A DNA stretch of 64,000 nucleotides from Azovibrio restrictus DSM 23866 (GTDB taxonomy: Bacteria > Pseudomonadota > Gammaproteobacteria > Burkholderiales > Rhodocyclaceae): contig NZ_AUCH01000004.1 in NCBI RefSeq assembly GCF_000429665.1, positions 124,001 to 188,000 on the forward strand. Reading direction: 5' to 3'. Under the pieces are notes generated by a model. The model was not told the origin of the DNA and ran no database searches. It saw only the letters and a list, made by a program, of their open reading frames with translations. Within the stretch, counting starts at the first letter, position 1, and every line of letters starts with the position of its first letter. A program made the translations under genes and the position numbers. This document shows positions 46,043 to 59,300 of the stretch, piece after piece.

Positions 46043-49000
46043 GTGCGCCGGTCGCCGGAGCGGGAAGCCATCGCCATCATCGGCGTCGGGGTGCGTCTGC
46101 CCGGCGCCGACTCCCTGGAGCAGTTCTGGGGGCATCTGGCCGCCGGCCGCTCCCTGATCAGCGAAGTGCCGGCTCGGCGCTGGGACAGCCGGGCCCTGGA
46201 AGCGGAGCTGGCCCGGGGCGGGCCGGGCGGCCGCATCCGGGGCGGCTTCCTGGCCGACGCGGATGCCTTTGACGCCGCCTTCTTCAACATCTCCCCCCGG
46301 GAAGCGGCCTGGATGGACCCCCAGCAGCGCTTCGCCCTGGAGCTGGCCTGGCAGGCCATCGAGGATGCCGCCTGTCCGGCCAGCGCCCTGGCCGGCAGCA
46401 ATACCGGGGTGTTCATGGGGGTGTGCCACTGGGATTACGCCGAGCTGCTGGAAAAGCACCTGACCCGGCTGGATGCCTATGCGCCCACGGGCATCGCCTT
46501 TTCCATCATCGCCAACCGGGTGTCCCACTTCTTCGACCTGCGCGGCCCCAGCGTCACCAATGACACCGCCTGCGCCGCCTCCCTCACCTCCATCCACGAA
46601 GCCGTGACCGCCCTCCAGGAGGGCCGCTGCACCCAGGCTCTGGCAGGGGGCGTGAACCTGATCTGGTCCCCCAACCACTTCGTCACCTTCTCCAGGAACG
46701 GCATGCTCTCCCGGGAAGGGGCCAGCCGGGCCTTCGATGCCCGGGCCGACGGTTACGTGCGCGGCGAGGGCGGCGCCATGCTGCTGCTCAAGCCCCTGGA
46801 CCAGGCCCTGGCGGACGGGGACCCGATCCGCGGGGTGATCCGGGCCAGCGGCGTCAACCACGGGGGGCGCACCAATTCCCTCACGGTCACCAATCCCCGG
46901 GCCCAGGCGGAGCTGATCGCCAGCACCCTGAAGGACGCGGGACTGGGGCCCGAGAGCATCGACTACATCGAGGCCCACGGCACCGGCACCCCCCTGGGGG
47001 ACCCCATCGAGATCAGCGGCCTCAAGGAGGCCTTCGCCCGGCTGCACCAGGAGGCGGGCAGCCAGCCCCGGCCCGGCAGCTGCGGCATCGGCTCGGTGAA
47101 GACCAATATCGGCCACCTGGAAGGGGCGGCCGGGGTGGCCGGGGTGGTCAAGGTGCTGGCGGCCCTGGGGCACGAGTGCCTGCCGGCCAATGTGGATTTC
47201 GCCGCGCTGAATCCCTTGATCGACCTGGAAGGCAGCCCCTTCCGCATCCAGCAGCAGGCCAGTCCCTGGCCCCGGCAGCCCGGCCGGCCGCGCCGGGCCG
47301 GGGTGAGCGCCTTCGGTTTTGGCGGCAGCAATGCCCACCTGGTGCTGGAAGAAGCGCCGCTCCGGGAAGCCGGAGCAGACCTGGCGACCGGCCCCTGGCT
47401 GCTGCCCCTGTCGGCCCGGGACGCCGGGCGTCTGCCGGCCCTGGCGGCGCAGCTGCGGGACTGGCTGGCCCAGGCGGATGCCGGCCTCAGCCTGGCGGAC
47501 CTGGCCTGGACCCTGCAGGCGGGGCGCGAAGCCCTGGCGGCCCGGGTCCTGTGGCAGGTGGACTCCCTGCCGGCGCTCAGTGCGGCCCTGGATGATTTCC
47601 TGGTCCGGGGCATGGATTCCCCCCTGCTGTTTACGCCCGGGGCAGGGACGGACCCGGCCGCCCGGCTGGCGGCCCGCTGGCTGGCGGGGGAGGGCCTGAC
47701 GGCGACGGACTGGCAGAGCCTGAGCGAGGGCGTTCCGGCCCGGCGCCTGCATCTGCCCACCTATCCCTTCGCCCGGGAACGCCACTGGATGGACGCCTCC
47801 CTGGGGCCCCGGGACGACGGCGCCGCCCCCCATCCCCTGCTGCACCGCAACCAGTCCCGCCTGGGCCTGCAGTGCTACCGCTCCAGCTTCATGGGCAACG
47901 AGTTCTTCTGGGCCGAGCACCACGTGGGCGAGCGCCAGCTGCTGCCCGGGGTGGTCTGCCTGGAGATGGCCCGGGCCGCCTGGTCCCTGGCCGCCGGCCG
48001 GGCCCAGGAGCCGGCCTGCAGCCTGGAGCAGGTGGTCTGGCGCCGCCCCATCCAGGCCGGGGAGGCCCCCACCCGGCTGGAAATCCGGCTCAGTCCCCGG
48101 GAAGGGGAAAAGCTGGGCTTCGAGATCGCCACCCAGGAAGACCCGGACGCATTGCTGGTGCAAGGGCAGGTGGGGCCCCTGGCGGCCGGGGAGGAGGCGT
48201 TCCTGGACCTGGCGCACTGGCGCGCCGGCACCCAGACCCTGGAACCCGCCGCCCTCTATGCCCGGCTGGCGGCCACCGGCATGCACCATGGCCCTTCCTT
48301 CCAGGCGGTCACGGCCCTGTACCGGGGCGAGGGTCACCTGCTGGCCCGCCTCAAGCTGTCCCGGCGCCTGGGGCCCACCCTGGGGGCCTACGCCCTGCAT
48401 CCCATCCTGCTGGATGCGGCGATCCAGCCCTGGATAGGCCTGGAGCCCGAAGGGCCCCTGTCCGGCGCCGCCGTGCCGTTTTCCTGCCGCCAGGTGGAGG
48501 TGCTGGGCCCCTGTACGGACACGCTCTGGGCCCTGCTGCAGCCCCTGGACGGGGGGCAGGAGGGCCTGCGCCGCCTGCGCATCACCCTGGCGGACGGGGA
48601 GGGGCGGGTCAGGCTGCGCTTCCAGGACCTGGCCCTGCGCCTGGTGGCCCCCGAGGCCGGCCAGGAAGCACTGCTGTTCTCGGCCCCTACCTGGGAGGCG
48701 GCGCCCCTGCCGCCCCCCGACCCGGCCCGGGAAGGGCCCCGGACCCGGGTCCTGCACGGGGGCTTCGCAGCCGCCTCCGTCGCCGCCTGGCAGCAGCAGT
48801 TGCAAGAGGCGGGGCGGCCGGACTTGCAACTGGAAGCCCTGCCTGCGGTCCCCGCCGGCCAGGACCCGGCCCAGGCCTGGTGCGAAGCACTCTGCCAGCG
48901 GCTGCTGGCCACCCGGGCCGAGCCCGGGCGGCAGCAATGGCTGATCCTTCTGCCCCGGGGCTGGCAGCCCCGGGCGGCGGCGGCCCTGGGGGCCCTGCTG

Positions 49001-50330
49001 CGCTCTTTGGCGGCGGAGCAGCCCCGCTGGTCCGGGGCGGTGCTGACCCTGGACCCCGGCCTGACGCCGGGCCAGGTGGGAAGCCTGCTGGCGGCGGAAG
49101 CGCTCCGGGAGGATGGCTACAGCGAGATCGACTACGACCCTGAGGGCCAGCGCCGGGTCTGCCGGCCCCGGCTCCTGGAATTGCCGCCGGCCACCCCTTA
49201 CGCCGGGGCCGGCGTGGTCTGGGTTACCGGCGGCGCCGGCGGCCTGGGGCAGCACTTTGCCGCCTGGCTGGCGGAGCGGGGCGCGGCCCATGTGGTGCTC
49301 TCCAGCCGCAGCGGAGCGCCCCGGGACTGGACGGCGGGACCGGGCGGACGCTGCCAGGTCCATGAGCGCCCCTGCGATGTCACCGATGCCGCCCAGGTGC
49401 GCCAGGTGGCGGACTGGATCAGTCGCGAGCTGGGCCCCCTGCGCGGCGTCATCCACGGGGCCGGCATCCTGCGCGACGGCTACCTGCAGCAGAAGGCTCC
49501 CGGAGACCTGGCCGCGGTGTTCGCCCCCAAGGTTCTGGGGCTGCAGCACCTGGAGCAGGTCACCCGGGACCAGCCCCTGGATTTCTTCGTCCTCTGCTCC
49601 TCCATCGCCGCCACCTTGGGTAACCCGGGCCAGAGCGACTACGCCGCCGCCAATGCCTGGATGGAGGCCTGGGCTCGGGAGGGGGCCGGCCGCATCGCCA
49701 TCGCCTGGCCCCTGTGGGAGGCCGGGGGCATGCAGGTGGAGGGCGCCACCCGGGCCGCCCTGCAGCGCCGTTTCGGTTCCGCGCCCCTGCCCACGGCCCG
49801 GGCCCTGGAGGCTCTGGAGCGCATCCTGGCAGCCCGGGGGCCGGCGGCCGTCACCGTTCATTACGGCCGCCCCGAGCGCCTGGAGCAGGTCCTGGCGGGC
49901 TACGGCGCTGCTCCCGCTCCGCTTCGGGCCGCCGCCGCCCCGGCCCCGGGGGCCCAGCGCAGCGCCCCTGTTCCCGACAGCCCGGAAGCCCTGGAGGCGC
50001 GCACCATCGCCTGGCTGCGGGACCTGCTCGGGGAGCTGATCCAGATGGCCCCGGAGAAGATCCATCCCCGGCGGCGCCTGGAGGAATACGGCCTCGACTC
50101 CATCGTCATCGTGGAAATGACGGGGCGCATGGAGGAGGCCCTGGGCCCCCTGTCCAAGACCCTGTTCTTCGAATACGTGGACCTGGCCGGGGTGGCCGGG
50201 CATCTGGTGGCGGAGCAGGGCCCCGCCCTGGCGGCCCTGTTTGCCGGCGGCGAGGCGGAGGCCCCGGCCCCTGCCGCCAGCCCTGAGCCGGAGCCCGAGA
50301 CCGATGCCGGCCCCCGGGTGGAAACGCCCG
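46043..50330 (+). other. PKS module 1: KS-DH-KR-ACP
   Basis: KS1 about 46064-47355 with DTACAAS, EAHGTGT and GSVKTNIGHLEG. DH about 47830-48660: the His motif reads EHHVGERQLLPG (His626, then Glu630 where Gly is normal, Pro635), and the second pair is LDAAIQ (Asp791, Gln795). KR about 48660-49890 with WVTGGAGGLG, Ser of LCSSIAATLG and Tyr of SDYAAAN; ILRDG near the active site has the Asp of B-type reductases. ACP1 has GLDSIVIVEM at Ser1353. A reduced, dehydrated (alkene) unit is expected if DH is active. Confidence 0.8.
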
Positions 50331-53300
50331 GGGACGCCCACGACATCGCCATCGTCGGCCTCTCCCTGCACGTGGCCGGGGCCGATGACCAGGACAGCTT
50401 CTGGGACATGCTGGCCCAGGGCCGGCACCAGTTCCGGCCCCTGCCGGAAAGCCGCTGGGCCCACGACAGCCTGGTGCATCCGGAACGGGACGTGCTGGGC
50501 AAGACCGTGGTGCGCAGCGGCGCCTTCCTGGACCACCTGGACCGCTTCGATCCCCGCTATTTCCGCATCTCCCAGGCCGAAGCCGAGCTCATGTCCCCGG
50601 AAGTGCGGCTGTTCCTGCAGAGCGCCGTGGAGGCCTTCGAGGACGCCGGCTATTCCCGGGAGACCCTGCAGCGCCGCTACGGGGGCCAGGTGGCGGTGAT
50701 CGTCGGCACCATGACCAACGATTACAACCTGTACGGCTTCCAGAACATGCTGCAGCGGGGCGCCCTGGCCAGCGGCAGCTACACGGGCACCGTGCCCAAC
50801 ATGGTGTCCTACTACTACGGCTTCACCGGGCCTTCCTACTTCCTCGACACCATGTGCTCCGCCGCCGCCACCTGCGTGCTGGAGGCGGTGCACATGCTGC
50901 GCGCCGGCCGGGTGCCCATGGTCCTGGCCGGGGGCATCAGCCTGCTGCTGCATCCCCAGAAGCTGATCGCCACCTCCCAGGAGCACTTCACCAGCAAGAC
51001 CGCCGAGGTGATCCGGGGCTACGGCCTGGGGGCGGACGGCACCATCCTCGGGGAAGGGGTGGGCTCCCTGGTGCTGAAGCGCCTGGAAGACGCCCGTCGG
51101 GACGGGGACCACATCTACGGCGTGATCAAGGGCGGCGGCATCAGCAATGCCGGCATCCGCAACGGCTTCACCGTGCCCAACCCGCACCAGCAGGCGGCTG
51201 CCATCGGCGCCGCCCTGGCCGATGCGGGGGTGGATCCGGCCAGCATCGGTTACATCGAGGGGCATGGCTCCGGCACCGCCCTGGGGGACCCCATCGAGAT
51301 CCGGGCCCTGAACGAGGTCTACGGCAAGGCCATGGGCCAGGCGCTCACCTGTCCCATCGGTACCGTCAAGTCCAACGTGGCCCACCTGCTCGGGGCCGCC
51401 GCCCTGCCGGGCATCGTCAAGGTGCTGCTGCAGATGCAGCGGGGCCAGCTGGTGCCCTCCCTGCATGCCGACACCCTGAACCCCAACATTCCCTTTGCCG
51501 ACACCCCGTTCCGGGTCCAGCGCCAGCTGGAGCCCTGGCGCCGGCGTCAGGATGGCGCCGGGCGGGAGCTGCCGCTCCGGGCCGGGGTCACTTCCATCGG
51601 TGCCGGCGGCATCAACGTGCACCTGATCCTGGAAGAGGCGCCGCCCCGCCGGCCGCCGGCAGCGCCCGGCGGTCCGGTGCTGCTGCCCTTCTCGGCCATG
51701 AACCCGGAGCGGCTGCGGCTCGTCCTGGAGCGCTGCTGCGCCTGGCTGGAGCAGCAGCCGCAGGTGGAACTGGCCGACCTGGCCTGGACCCTGCAGGTGG
51801 GGCGCAACGAGCTGCCCTGCCGCCTGGCCCTGGTAGCCGCGGATGCCGCCAGCGCCCGGCGGAATCTGCTGGCCTTCCTGGCCGGGGAGGCGGTGGCCGG
51901 TCTGGAATACGTGCCCAGCATCCTGGAGCGGGACCTGCAGCCCGCCCCCGGGGCCGTGGACCAGGCCCTGGCCGCCGGCCGCTGGGCCGAACTTGGCGCC
52001 TGGTGGTGCGCCGGGGTGGCCGTGCCCTGGGAGCAGCAGCCCGGGGCCGCCGCCCGGCAGCGCCTGTCCCTGCCCAGCTATCCCTTCGAGTCGGTGCGCT
52101 GCTGGTACCAGGAATATCCCGACGCCCCTTCGGTGCTGCATCCCCTGGGGGCCGGCCTCAAGCTGCATCCCTTCGTGGGCCAGAACCATTCGGACCGGCA
52201 CGGGCTTTGTTACCGCACCTCCATCTACCTGAACGAGCTCCTGGACTACGTCTACAGCCAGAGCCGCCAGCCCCGGCTGCTGCCCACGGCAGTCCTGGAA
52301 ATGCTCCTGGGCGTGGCCCGGGCGGCGGGTTTCCCCGCCGGCAGCGGTCTGGCCGATCTGGAGGCGGGGCTCCTGGGCCTGGAATGGCAGCCCGGCCGGC
52401 TGCTGGAAGCCCGGGTCCTGGAAGCGGCGGGCCAGCCCCTGGTGCAGCTGACGGCCCTGGCGGCGGACGGGCCGGCCCAGGTTTTCGCCCGGGCCCGGCT
52501 GCTGGCGCCGGCCGGCCGGCACGGACAGCAGGACCTGGCCGCCTTGCAGGCCTCCGCCCTGGAACAGCTGGACCGGGCCGCTTTCTACCGGGCCCTGGGG
52601 ACCCGGCAGCTGGGTTTCGGCCCCTACCAGGAAGTGCTGCAGGGCCTGTGGCGGCTGCCCCAGGGGGGCATGCTCGGCGCCCTGCGCCGGGAGCCGCCGC
52701 GCCAGGACCATTTCCCACGCCAGCTCAGCCTGCCGCCCCAGGTGCTGGGCGGCATCTGGCAGGCCCTCTGCCTGGCCCAGACGGGCCCGCTCCTGGAGCC
52801 GGGCCGGCTGGCGGCCCTGGAACTGACCGGGGCGGACGCCCTGAGCGCAGCCTGGGTGCTGCTGCAGCCCGAGGCCGCCGGGGACTGGCAGGTCCTGGTG
52901 CTGGACGAGGCCGGGCAGGAGCTGGCCAGTCTCCGGGGCCTGGGCCTGGAAGCCCCCCGGCGCCTGGAGGCGGACCCCGGACTTACCCCTGTTCCAGTTC
53001 CAGCCGCCGTTGTTGGACAAGGTGCGGGGCAAGGCGCGGGGCTGGAAACCGGGCAGGGCAGTGCGCCCGCCCGGGCGGCAGCCCTGAGCCCGGACCGGCG
53101 GCAGCTGGAACTGCCCGGGGCGGCCGGCATGCCTGCCAACGCTGCAGTCGGCCCCGCACCCAACCTCACATCCAACCCCGCAGCCCAAGCCCCTGCCACG
53201 GCAGCCGTAGCGGCTGTAGCGCCCGCGCCGGCCCCCGGGGCGGCGCTGCTGCCGGGCTTGCGTGAGCTGGTGGCGGGGCTGCTCAAGTTCGATCCGGCCC

Positions 53301-56300
53301 AGATCGAGCCCCGTGCTTCCTTCCACGATCTGGGCTTCGATTCCATCTCCCTCACCCGGCTCACCGGGGAGATCAATGCCGGCTATGGCACCGACCTGAG
53401 CCCGGCCATCTTCTACGAATGCGAGCACCTGGCCGCCCTGGCCGACTGGCTCGCCGCCCGGGGCGCCAGGGCTGTTGCCGATCCGGCTGCGGGTGACGCC
53501 GCCGCCGGCCCGGCGGCCGGGGCCACGCAACCTCTCCCTGCCGCTCCGGCCCTGGCCGTCTCCGGGGCGCCGGCGGCCGGGCGGCAGGTGGCCATCGTGG
53601 CCTATGCCGCCCGCCTGCCCGGCTCCCCCGATGCGGCCAGCTTCTTCCAGCACCTGCTGGAGGGCCGGGACCTGGTGGGTCCCTTGCCCCTGGCGCGGTA
53701 TCCGGCCGCCTACCGGGCCCGCATGGAGGCCGCCGGCTTCCCCCTCCTGGGGGGCTTCCTGGCCGACATCGACCGCTTCGACGCGGCGGCCTTCAAGACT
53801 TCTCCCCACGAGGCCCAGCGCCTGGACCCCCAGCAGCGGCTGCTGCTGGAAACCGCCTGGCGGGCCATGGAGCACGGGGGTTACCGGCCCGGGGACCTGC
53901 CCGCCGACTGCGGCGTGTTCGTGGGTATCAGCGGCCGGGATTACGCCAGCCTGCTCCAGGACCTGGGGGTGCCCGCCGATGCCCACGTGGCCACCGGCAA
54001 CTCCCTGGCCATGGCTGCCAACCGCCTGTCCTGGCAGTTCAATCTGCACGGCCCCAGCGAGGCGGTGGACACCGCCTGCTCCAGCTCCCTGGTGGCCCTG
54101 CTGCGGGCCGTGGACTGCATCCGCAGCGGCCGCAGCGAGATGGCCCTGGCGGCCGGGGTGAACCTGGCCCTGGCCCTGGAAGGTTTCGCCGGTCCCTGGC
54201 AGGCCGGCATGCTCAGCCCCGGCGGCCGCTGCCGCAGCTTTTCCAGCGCCGCCGACGGCTATGTGCGCGGCGAGGGGGTGGTGGTGCTGCTGCTCAAGGA
54301 GCTCGCCGCTGCCGAGCGGGACGGGGACGCCATCTGGGGCCTGGTGGCCGGCGGCGCCGAAAACCACGGCGGCCACGCGGGGGCCCTGACCGCTCCCAGC
54401 GCCCGGGCCCAGGCGGAACTGGTGCAGCGGGCCATGGCCGGCATCGATCCGGCCAGCATCGGCTACATCGAAGCCCATGGCACCGGCACTCCCCTGGGGG
54501 ACCCGGTGGAGGTGAATGGCCTCAAGCTGGCCTACGGGGCCCTGGCCGGCAGCGGCGCGCCGGCCCGCATCGGCCTGGGATCGGTGAAGTCCAGCATCGG
54601 CCATCTGGAAGCCGCGGCCGGCCTGGCCGGGGTGCTCAAGGTGCTGCTGGCCCTGGAGGCCGGGGAGCTGCCGCCCACCCTCCACTGTGCCCGGATCAAC
54701 CCCTACATCGACCTGAGCGGCACGCCCTTCCACCTGGTGCGGGAGCGTCAGCCCTGGCCCCGGGGGCGGGATGCCGACGGGCGGGAACTGCCGCGCCGGG
54801 CCGGGGTGAGCAGCTTCGGCTTCGGCGGCAGCAATGCCCACCTGGTGCTGGAGGAATACCGGGGTGAAGGCCGCCGCCGGCGCCAGCCCCTGCCGCCCCG
54901 GGTTTTCGCCGACAGCCGTTACTGGCTGCCCGGCCCCGAGGCGGCGGCCGGCGAATCCGGTGCCGACGGGGTGCTGTTGTTCGCCCCCCGCTGGACGGCG
55001 GCCGCCCTGGAACCCGGGGCGGGGCCGGCCTTCCAGGCCCATCAGGTGCTGGCCTGGGGCCTGGCCCTGGCGCCCGGCGAAAACGCGCCCCAGGTACTGC
55101 CGCCGGCCGTCCTGGCGGGCAGTCCGGCGGCCTGCTACAGCGCCCTGGCCGCCCGACTCCTGGAGGCCCTGCAGCAGTTCCTGGGGCGTGAGCCCCGGGG
55201 CAACCTGCTGTTCCAGCTGGCCCTGCCCGCCACCCGGGAAGGGCGTTTGTACGCCGGACTGGGGGCCCTGCTCGACAGCGCCATGGCCGAACATCCGCGC
55301 CTCAGCTGCCAATTGCTCGAACTGCCGGCCGGCTGGCCGGAGGCCAAGCTGCTGGACTGCCTGCGGGCCGAGGCCAGGGGCGGCCGGCATCGCCGGGTGC
55401 GTTACGAGGGACCCGACGGGGCCGGCCGTCAGGTGCGCGGCTGGGAGGAACTGGCCCGGCCGGCGGCCCCGGCGTCCCGCTGGCGGGCCGATGGGGTGTA
55501 TCTGATCAGCGGCGGGCTGGGGGCCCTGGGGCGCCAGGTGGCGGCCCATGTGGCCCGCCTGGCACCGGGCGCCACCCTGGTGCTGGCCGGGGCCAGTCCC
55601 CTGGACCCGGAGCGGCAGCAGGCCCTGACCCGGCTGCAGCAGCAGGGAGTCCGGGCCAGCTACCTGGCCGTGGATATGGCTGATCCGGCCGACCCGGCCG
55701 CCGTGGCCGCCCTGGTGCAGCACTGCCGGAGCGTGCACGGGGGGCTGCACGGGGTGATCCACTGCGCCGGCATCCACCGGGACCGGGGCCTGCTGCGCAA
55801 GACGCCGGAAGAATTCCTGGCGGTGCTGGCGCCCAAGGTGCAGGGGGCCGAAGCCCTGCTGCAGGCCTGCCAGGGGCTGGCGCTGGAAGTGTTCCTGCTG
55901 TTTTCCTCCCTGGCCGGGGCCGTGGGCAATGCCGGCCAGGTGGATTACGCGGCGGCCAACGGTTTCCTGGATGCCCTGGCGGAACAGCAGGGGGCGCCTC
56001 TGGTGGCCCTGGACTGGCCCCTCTGGCGCGAAGGCGGGATGCAGGTGGATGCCGCCGGGGAAGCCGCCTTCTTCGCCCGCATGGGGCAGCGCCCCCTGGA
56101 GACCGGGGCGGGCCTGGAAGCCCTGGAAGCCGGCCTGGCCAGCGGCCGCGCCCAGGTGGCGGTGCTGGGGGGAGAACTGGAGGCCATGCGCGCCTTCTTC
56201 CGGGGGGCTCCAATGCTGCCCGGGCGGGAGGCGGCGCAGGCAGAAGCCCTGCCGGCGGCATCTGCCACCGCCCTGGTCCGGGCCGTGGAAGGGCGCCTGG

Positions 56301-59300
56301 GGGCCCTGCTGGGGGAACTGACCGGGTTGCCGGCGGCGGCCATCCAGCCCGGCGAACCCCTGGAGCAGTACGGCATCGACTCCCTCATGATCAAGCGCCT
56401 GAACCAGGCCCTGGGGAGCCATTTCCAGCAGCTATCCCAGACCCTGTTCTTCGAGCACCGCAGCCTGGCCCAGGTGGCGGCCCATCTGGCCGCAGCCCAG
56501 CCCGAGGCCTGCCGGGCCTGGACCGGTACTGTCACTGAAACCGCAGCGGCGGCCGGGCCGGACAGGATCAGCGCCGCCCTGCCGGCGCCGTCCCCGATCC
56601 CGGTGCCCCAGGCCGGGGAGCCCATCGCCATCATCGGCATCAGCGGCCGCTATCCGGGGGCCGGGAATCTGGAGGCCTTCTGGGCCAATCTGGCCGCCGG
56701 GCGCGAGTGCATCGGCGACATTCCCCCCGAGCGCTGGTCCCTGGCGGACTTCTTCGAGCCCGACCCGGACCTGGCCGTGGCCCGGGGGCTGAGCTACTGC
56801 CGCCGGGGCGGCTTCCTGGAGGGCTTTGCCGATTTCGACCCCCTGTTCTTCCGAATTTCCCCCCGGGAGGCGGCGGCCATGGATCCCCAGGAACGCCTGT
56901 TCCTGATGCAGGCCTGGGCCGCCTGCGAGGATGCCGCCTATTCCCGCGAGCGGCTGGAAAGCCAGCACGGGAGCCGGGTCGGGGTGTTCGTGGGGGTCAC
57001 CAAGCAGGGCTACGGCCTGCATCCGGCCTGGGTGGAAGAGGGCGGGGCCCGCATCCGCCCCGGCACTTCCTTCGCCAGCGTCGCCAACCGGGTTTCCTTC
57101 CACCTGGGGCTGAAAGGCCCCAGCCTGCCCGTGGATACCATGTGCTCCTCCTCCCTCACGGCCATCCACGAAGCCTGCGCCCACCTGCGCCGGGGCGAGT
57201 GCGAACTGGCCCTGGCCGGGGGCGTGAACCTCTACCTGCATCCGCAACAGTACGTGGAGCTGTGTGCTGCCCGCATGCTCAGCCCTGACGGCCACTGCCG
57301 CAGCTTCGGGGCGGGCGGCAACGGCTTCGTGCCCGGCGAAGGGGTGGGCTGCCTGGTGCTGAAGCCCCTGTCCCGGGCCCTGGCGGACGGAGACCGCATC
57401 CACGCCCTGATCCGGGGCAGCGCCATCAACCACGGCGGCAAGACCGCCGGCTACACGGTGCCCAGTCCCGGGGCCCAGGGGCAGGTGGTCCGGGAGGCCC
57501 TGGCCCAGGCCGGGGTGGCGCCGGAGCAGATCAGCTACCTGGAGGCCCACGGTACCGGCACGGAGCTGGGGGACCCGATCGAATTCACCGGCCTCTGCCA
57601 GGCCTTCGGCCCCCTGCCGGCCGGCAGCTGCGCCCTGGGCTCGGTGAAATCCGGGATCGGCCACCTGGAAGCGGCGGCGGGCATCGCCGGGGTCACCAAG
57701 GTGCTGCTGCAGATGCGCCACGGGCAGCTGGCCCCCAGCCTGCACGGGGAAACCCTCAATCCCCTGATTCCCTGGGCGGCTGCCCCCTTCCGCCTGCAGA
57801 CCCGGCTCGAACCCTGGCCCCGGAGCGGCCGCCCCTGGCTGGCCGGGGTGTCCTCCTTCGGTGCCGGCGGCGCCAATGCCCACCTGGTGCTGGAGGCCTG
57901 GCCCCAGGCAGAGGCGCCTGCAACGGCTGCCGGCCCGGAAGCCATCCTGCTCTCGGCCCGGGACGAGCGGGGGCTGCGGGCCGCCGCCGGGCAGCTGCTC
58001 GCCTTCCTGGCCTCGGCTTCGGTCGGGGCGGCGGATTCCGGGACGGCGGGGCTGCTGCCCGAGCTGACCCGGCTGGCCGGGGAGCTCTGCAGCGTCGCCC
58101 CGGAAGAACTGGAGCCCGGGGAGGAACTGGACAGCTACGGCTTCGACCCGGTCCAGCGCCAGGCCCTGCGCCGGGCCCTGGAACAACGCTACGGGCTGAC
58201 CCTGGACCCGGCCGCGGCCGCCTGCTGGCGCGACCTGGCCGCCGTGGCCGGGAGCCTGGCGGCCGCCCTGCCGCCGGGCGGGGCCGCTGCCCCGGCGGCC
58301 GGCCCGGTGGACCTGACGGATCTGGCCTGGACCCTGCAGCTGGGCCGGGAGGCCATGGAACAGCGCCTGGCGATTCTGGCTGACAGCCCCGCCGATCTGG
58401 CGGCCCGTCTGGAAGCCTGGCTGGCGGGCCGGGAACAGCCGGAGCGGGTCTGGCGCGGCAGTGTGGGTGAAGGCCGCCGGACCCTGGGCCTGCTGGCCCA
58501 GGAACCGGACATCCAGGCCCTCACCGGGCGCTGGCTGGAAGCCGGGGAGCTGCCCCGGGTCCTGGGGCTCTGGGTCCAGGGCCTGCCCGTGGATTGGCGC
58601 CGTCTGCCCAGGTCCCGGCCCGGCCGGCCCTGCAGCGCCCCCACCTATCCCTTCGCCCGGGAGACCTACTGGCTGCCCGATCCCGCCGGCAGCGGGCCCC
58701 TGGCCCGGGTGCTGCAGGACGAGCCCGAGGGCCGGGAAACCCTGCTGGCGGCCCAGCAGGAACTGGAGCAGCAGCTGGCCCGCCTGGTGCCAACCCTGCT
58801 GCAGGGGCTGGAACTGAGCAGCGCCGCCCCCTGGCCCGCCTGGCGCACCGCCCTGGAGCGGCTGCTCGCCGCCCATCCCCGGGCCATGTCCGGGGAGGCT
58901 GCCGCGGCCCGGGCCGCCTGGCAGGCCTACCGGGCCCGGCCGGGTCCGGCCCAGGCCCAGACCGCCTTGGTGGACGGGGTGCTCGCGGCCCTGCCGGAAA
59001 TCCTCGCCGGCCGCCTGCCCGCCACCGCGGTGATGTTCCCCGGGGGCCGCCTGGAGCAGGTGGAGGCGGTGTACAAGCAGAATCCCGTGGCGGCCCGCTT
59101 CAGCCTGCAGCTGGCCCGGGCGGCGGCAGCCTGGGTCGGGGCCCGGCAGGGGCAGGGCGGTCTGCGCATCCTGGAAGTGGGGGCCGGCACCGGCGGCACC
59201 ACGGTGCAGGTGCTGGAGGCCCTGGCGCCCCTGGCCGGCAGCATTGCCGAATACTGCTACACGGACCTGTCCCGGGCCTTCCTGATCCACGGGGAGCGCC

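Noticed and set aside
45968..56422. A very long open frame on the minus strand through the PKS region (also others on the minus strand at 2855-6346, 56432-61648 and 61661-63925).
   Set aside because: They are antisense shadows of GC-rich coding sequence: compositions are Gly/Pro/Gln/Arg-rich, no motif is visible, and the plus-strand frame has clear domains.
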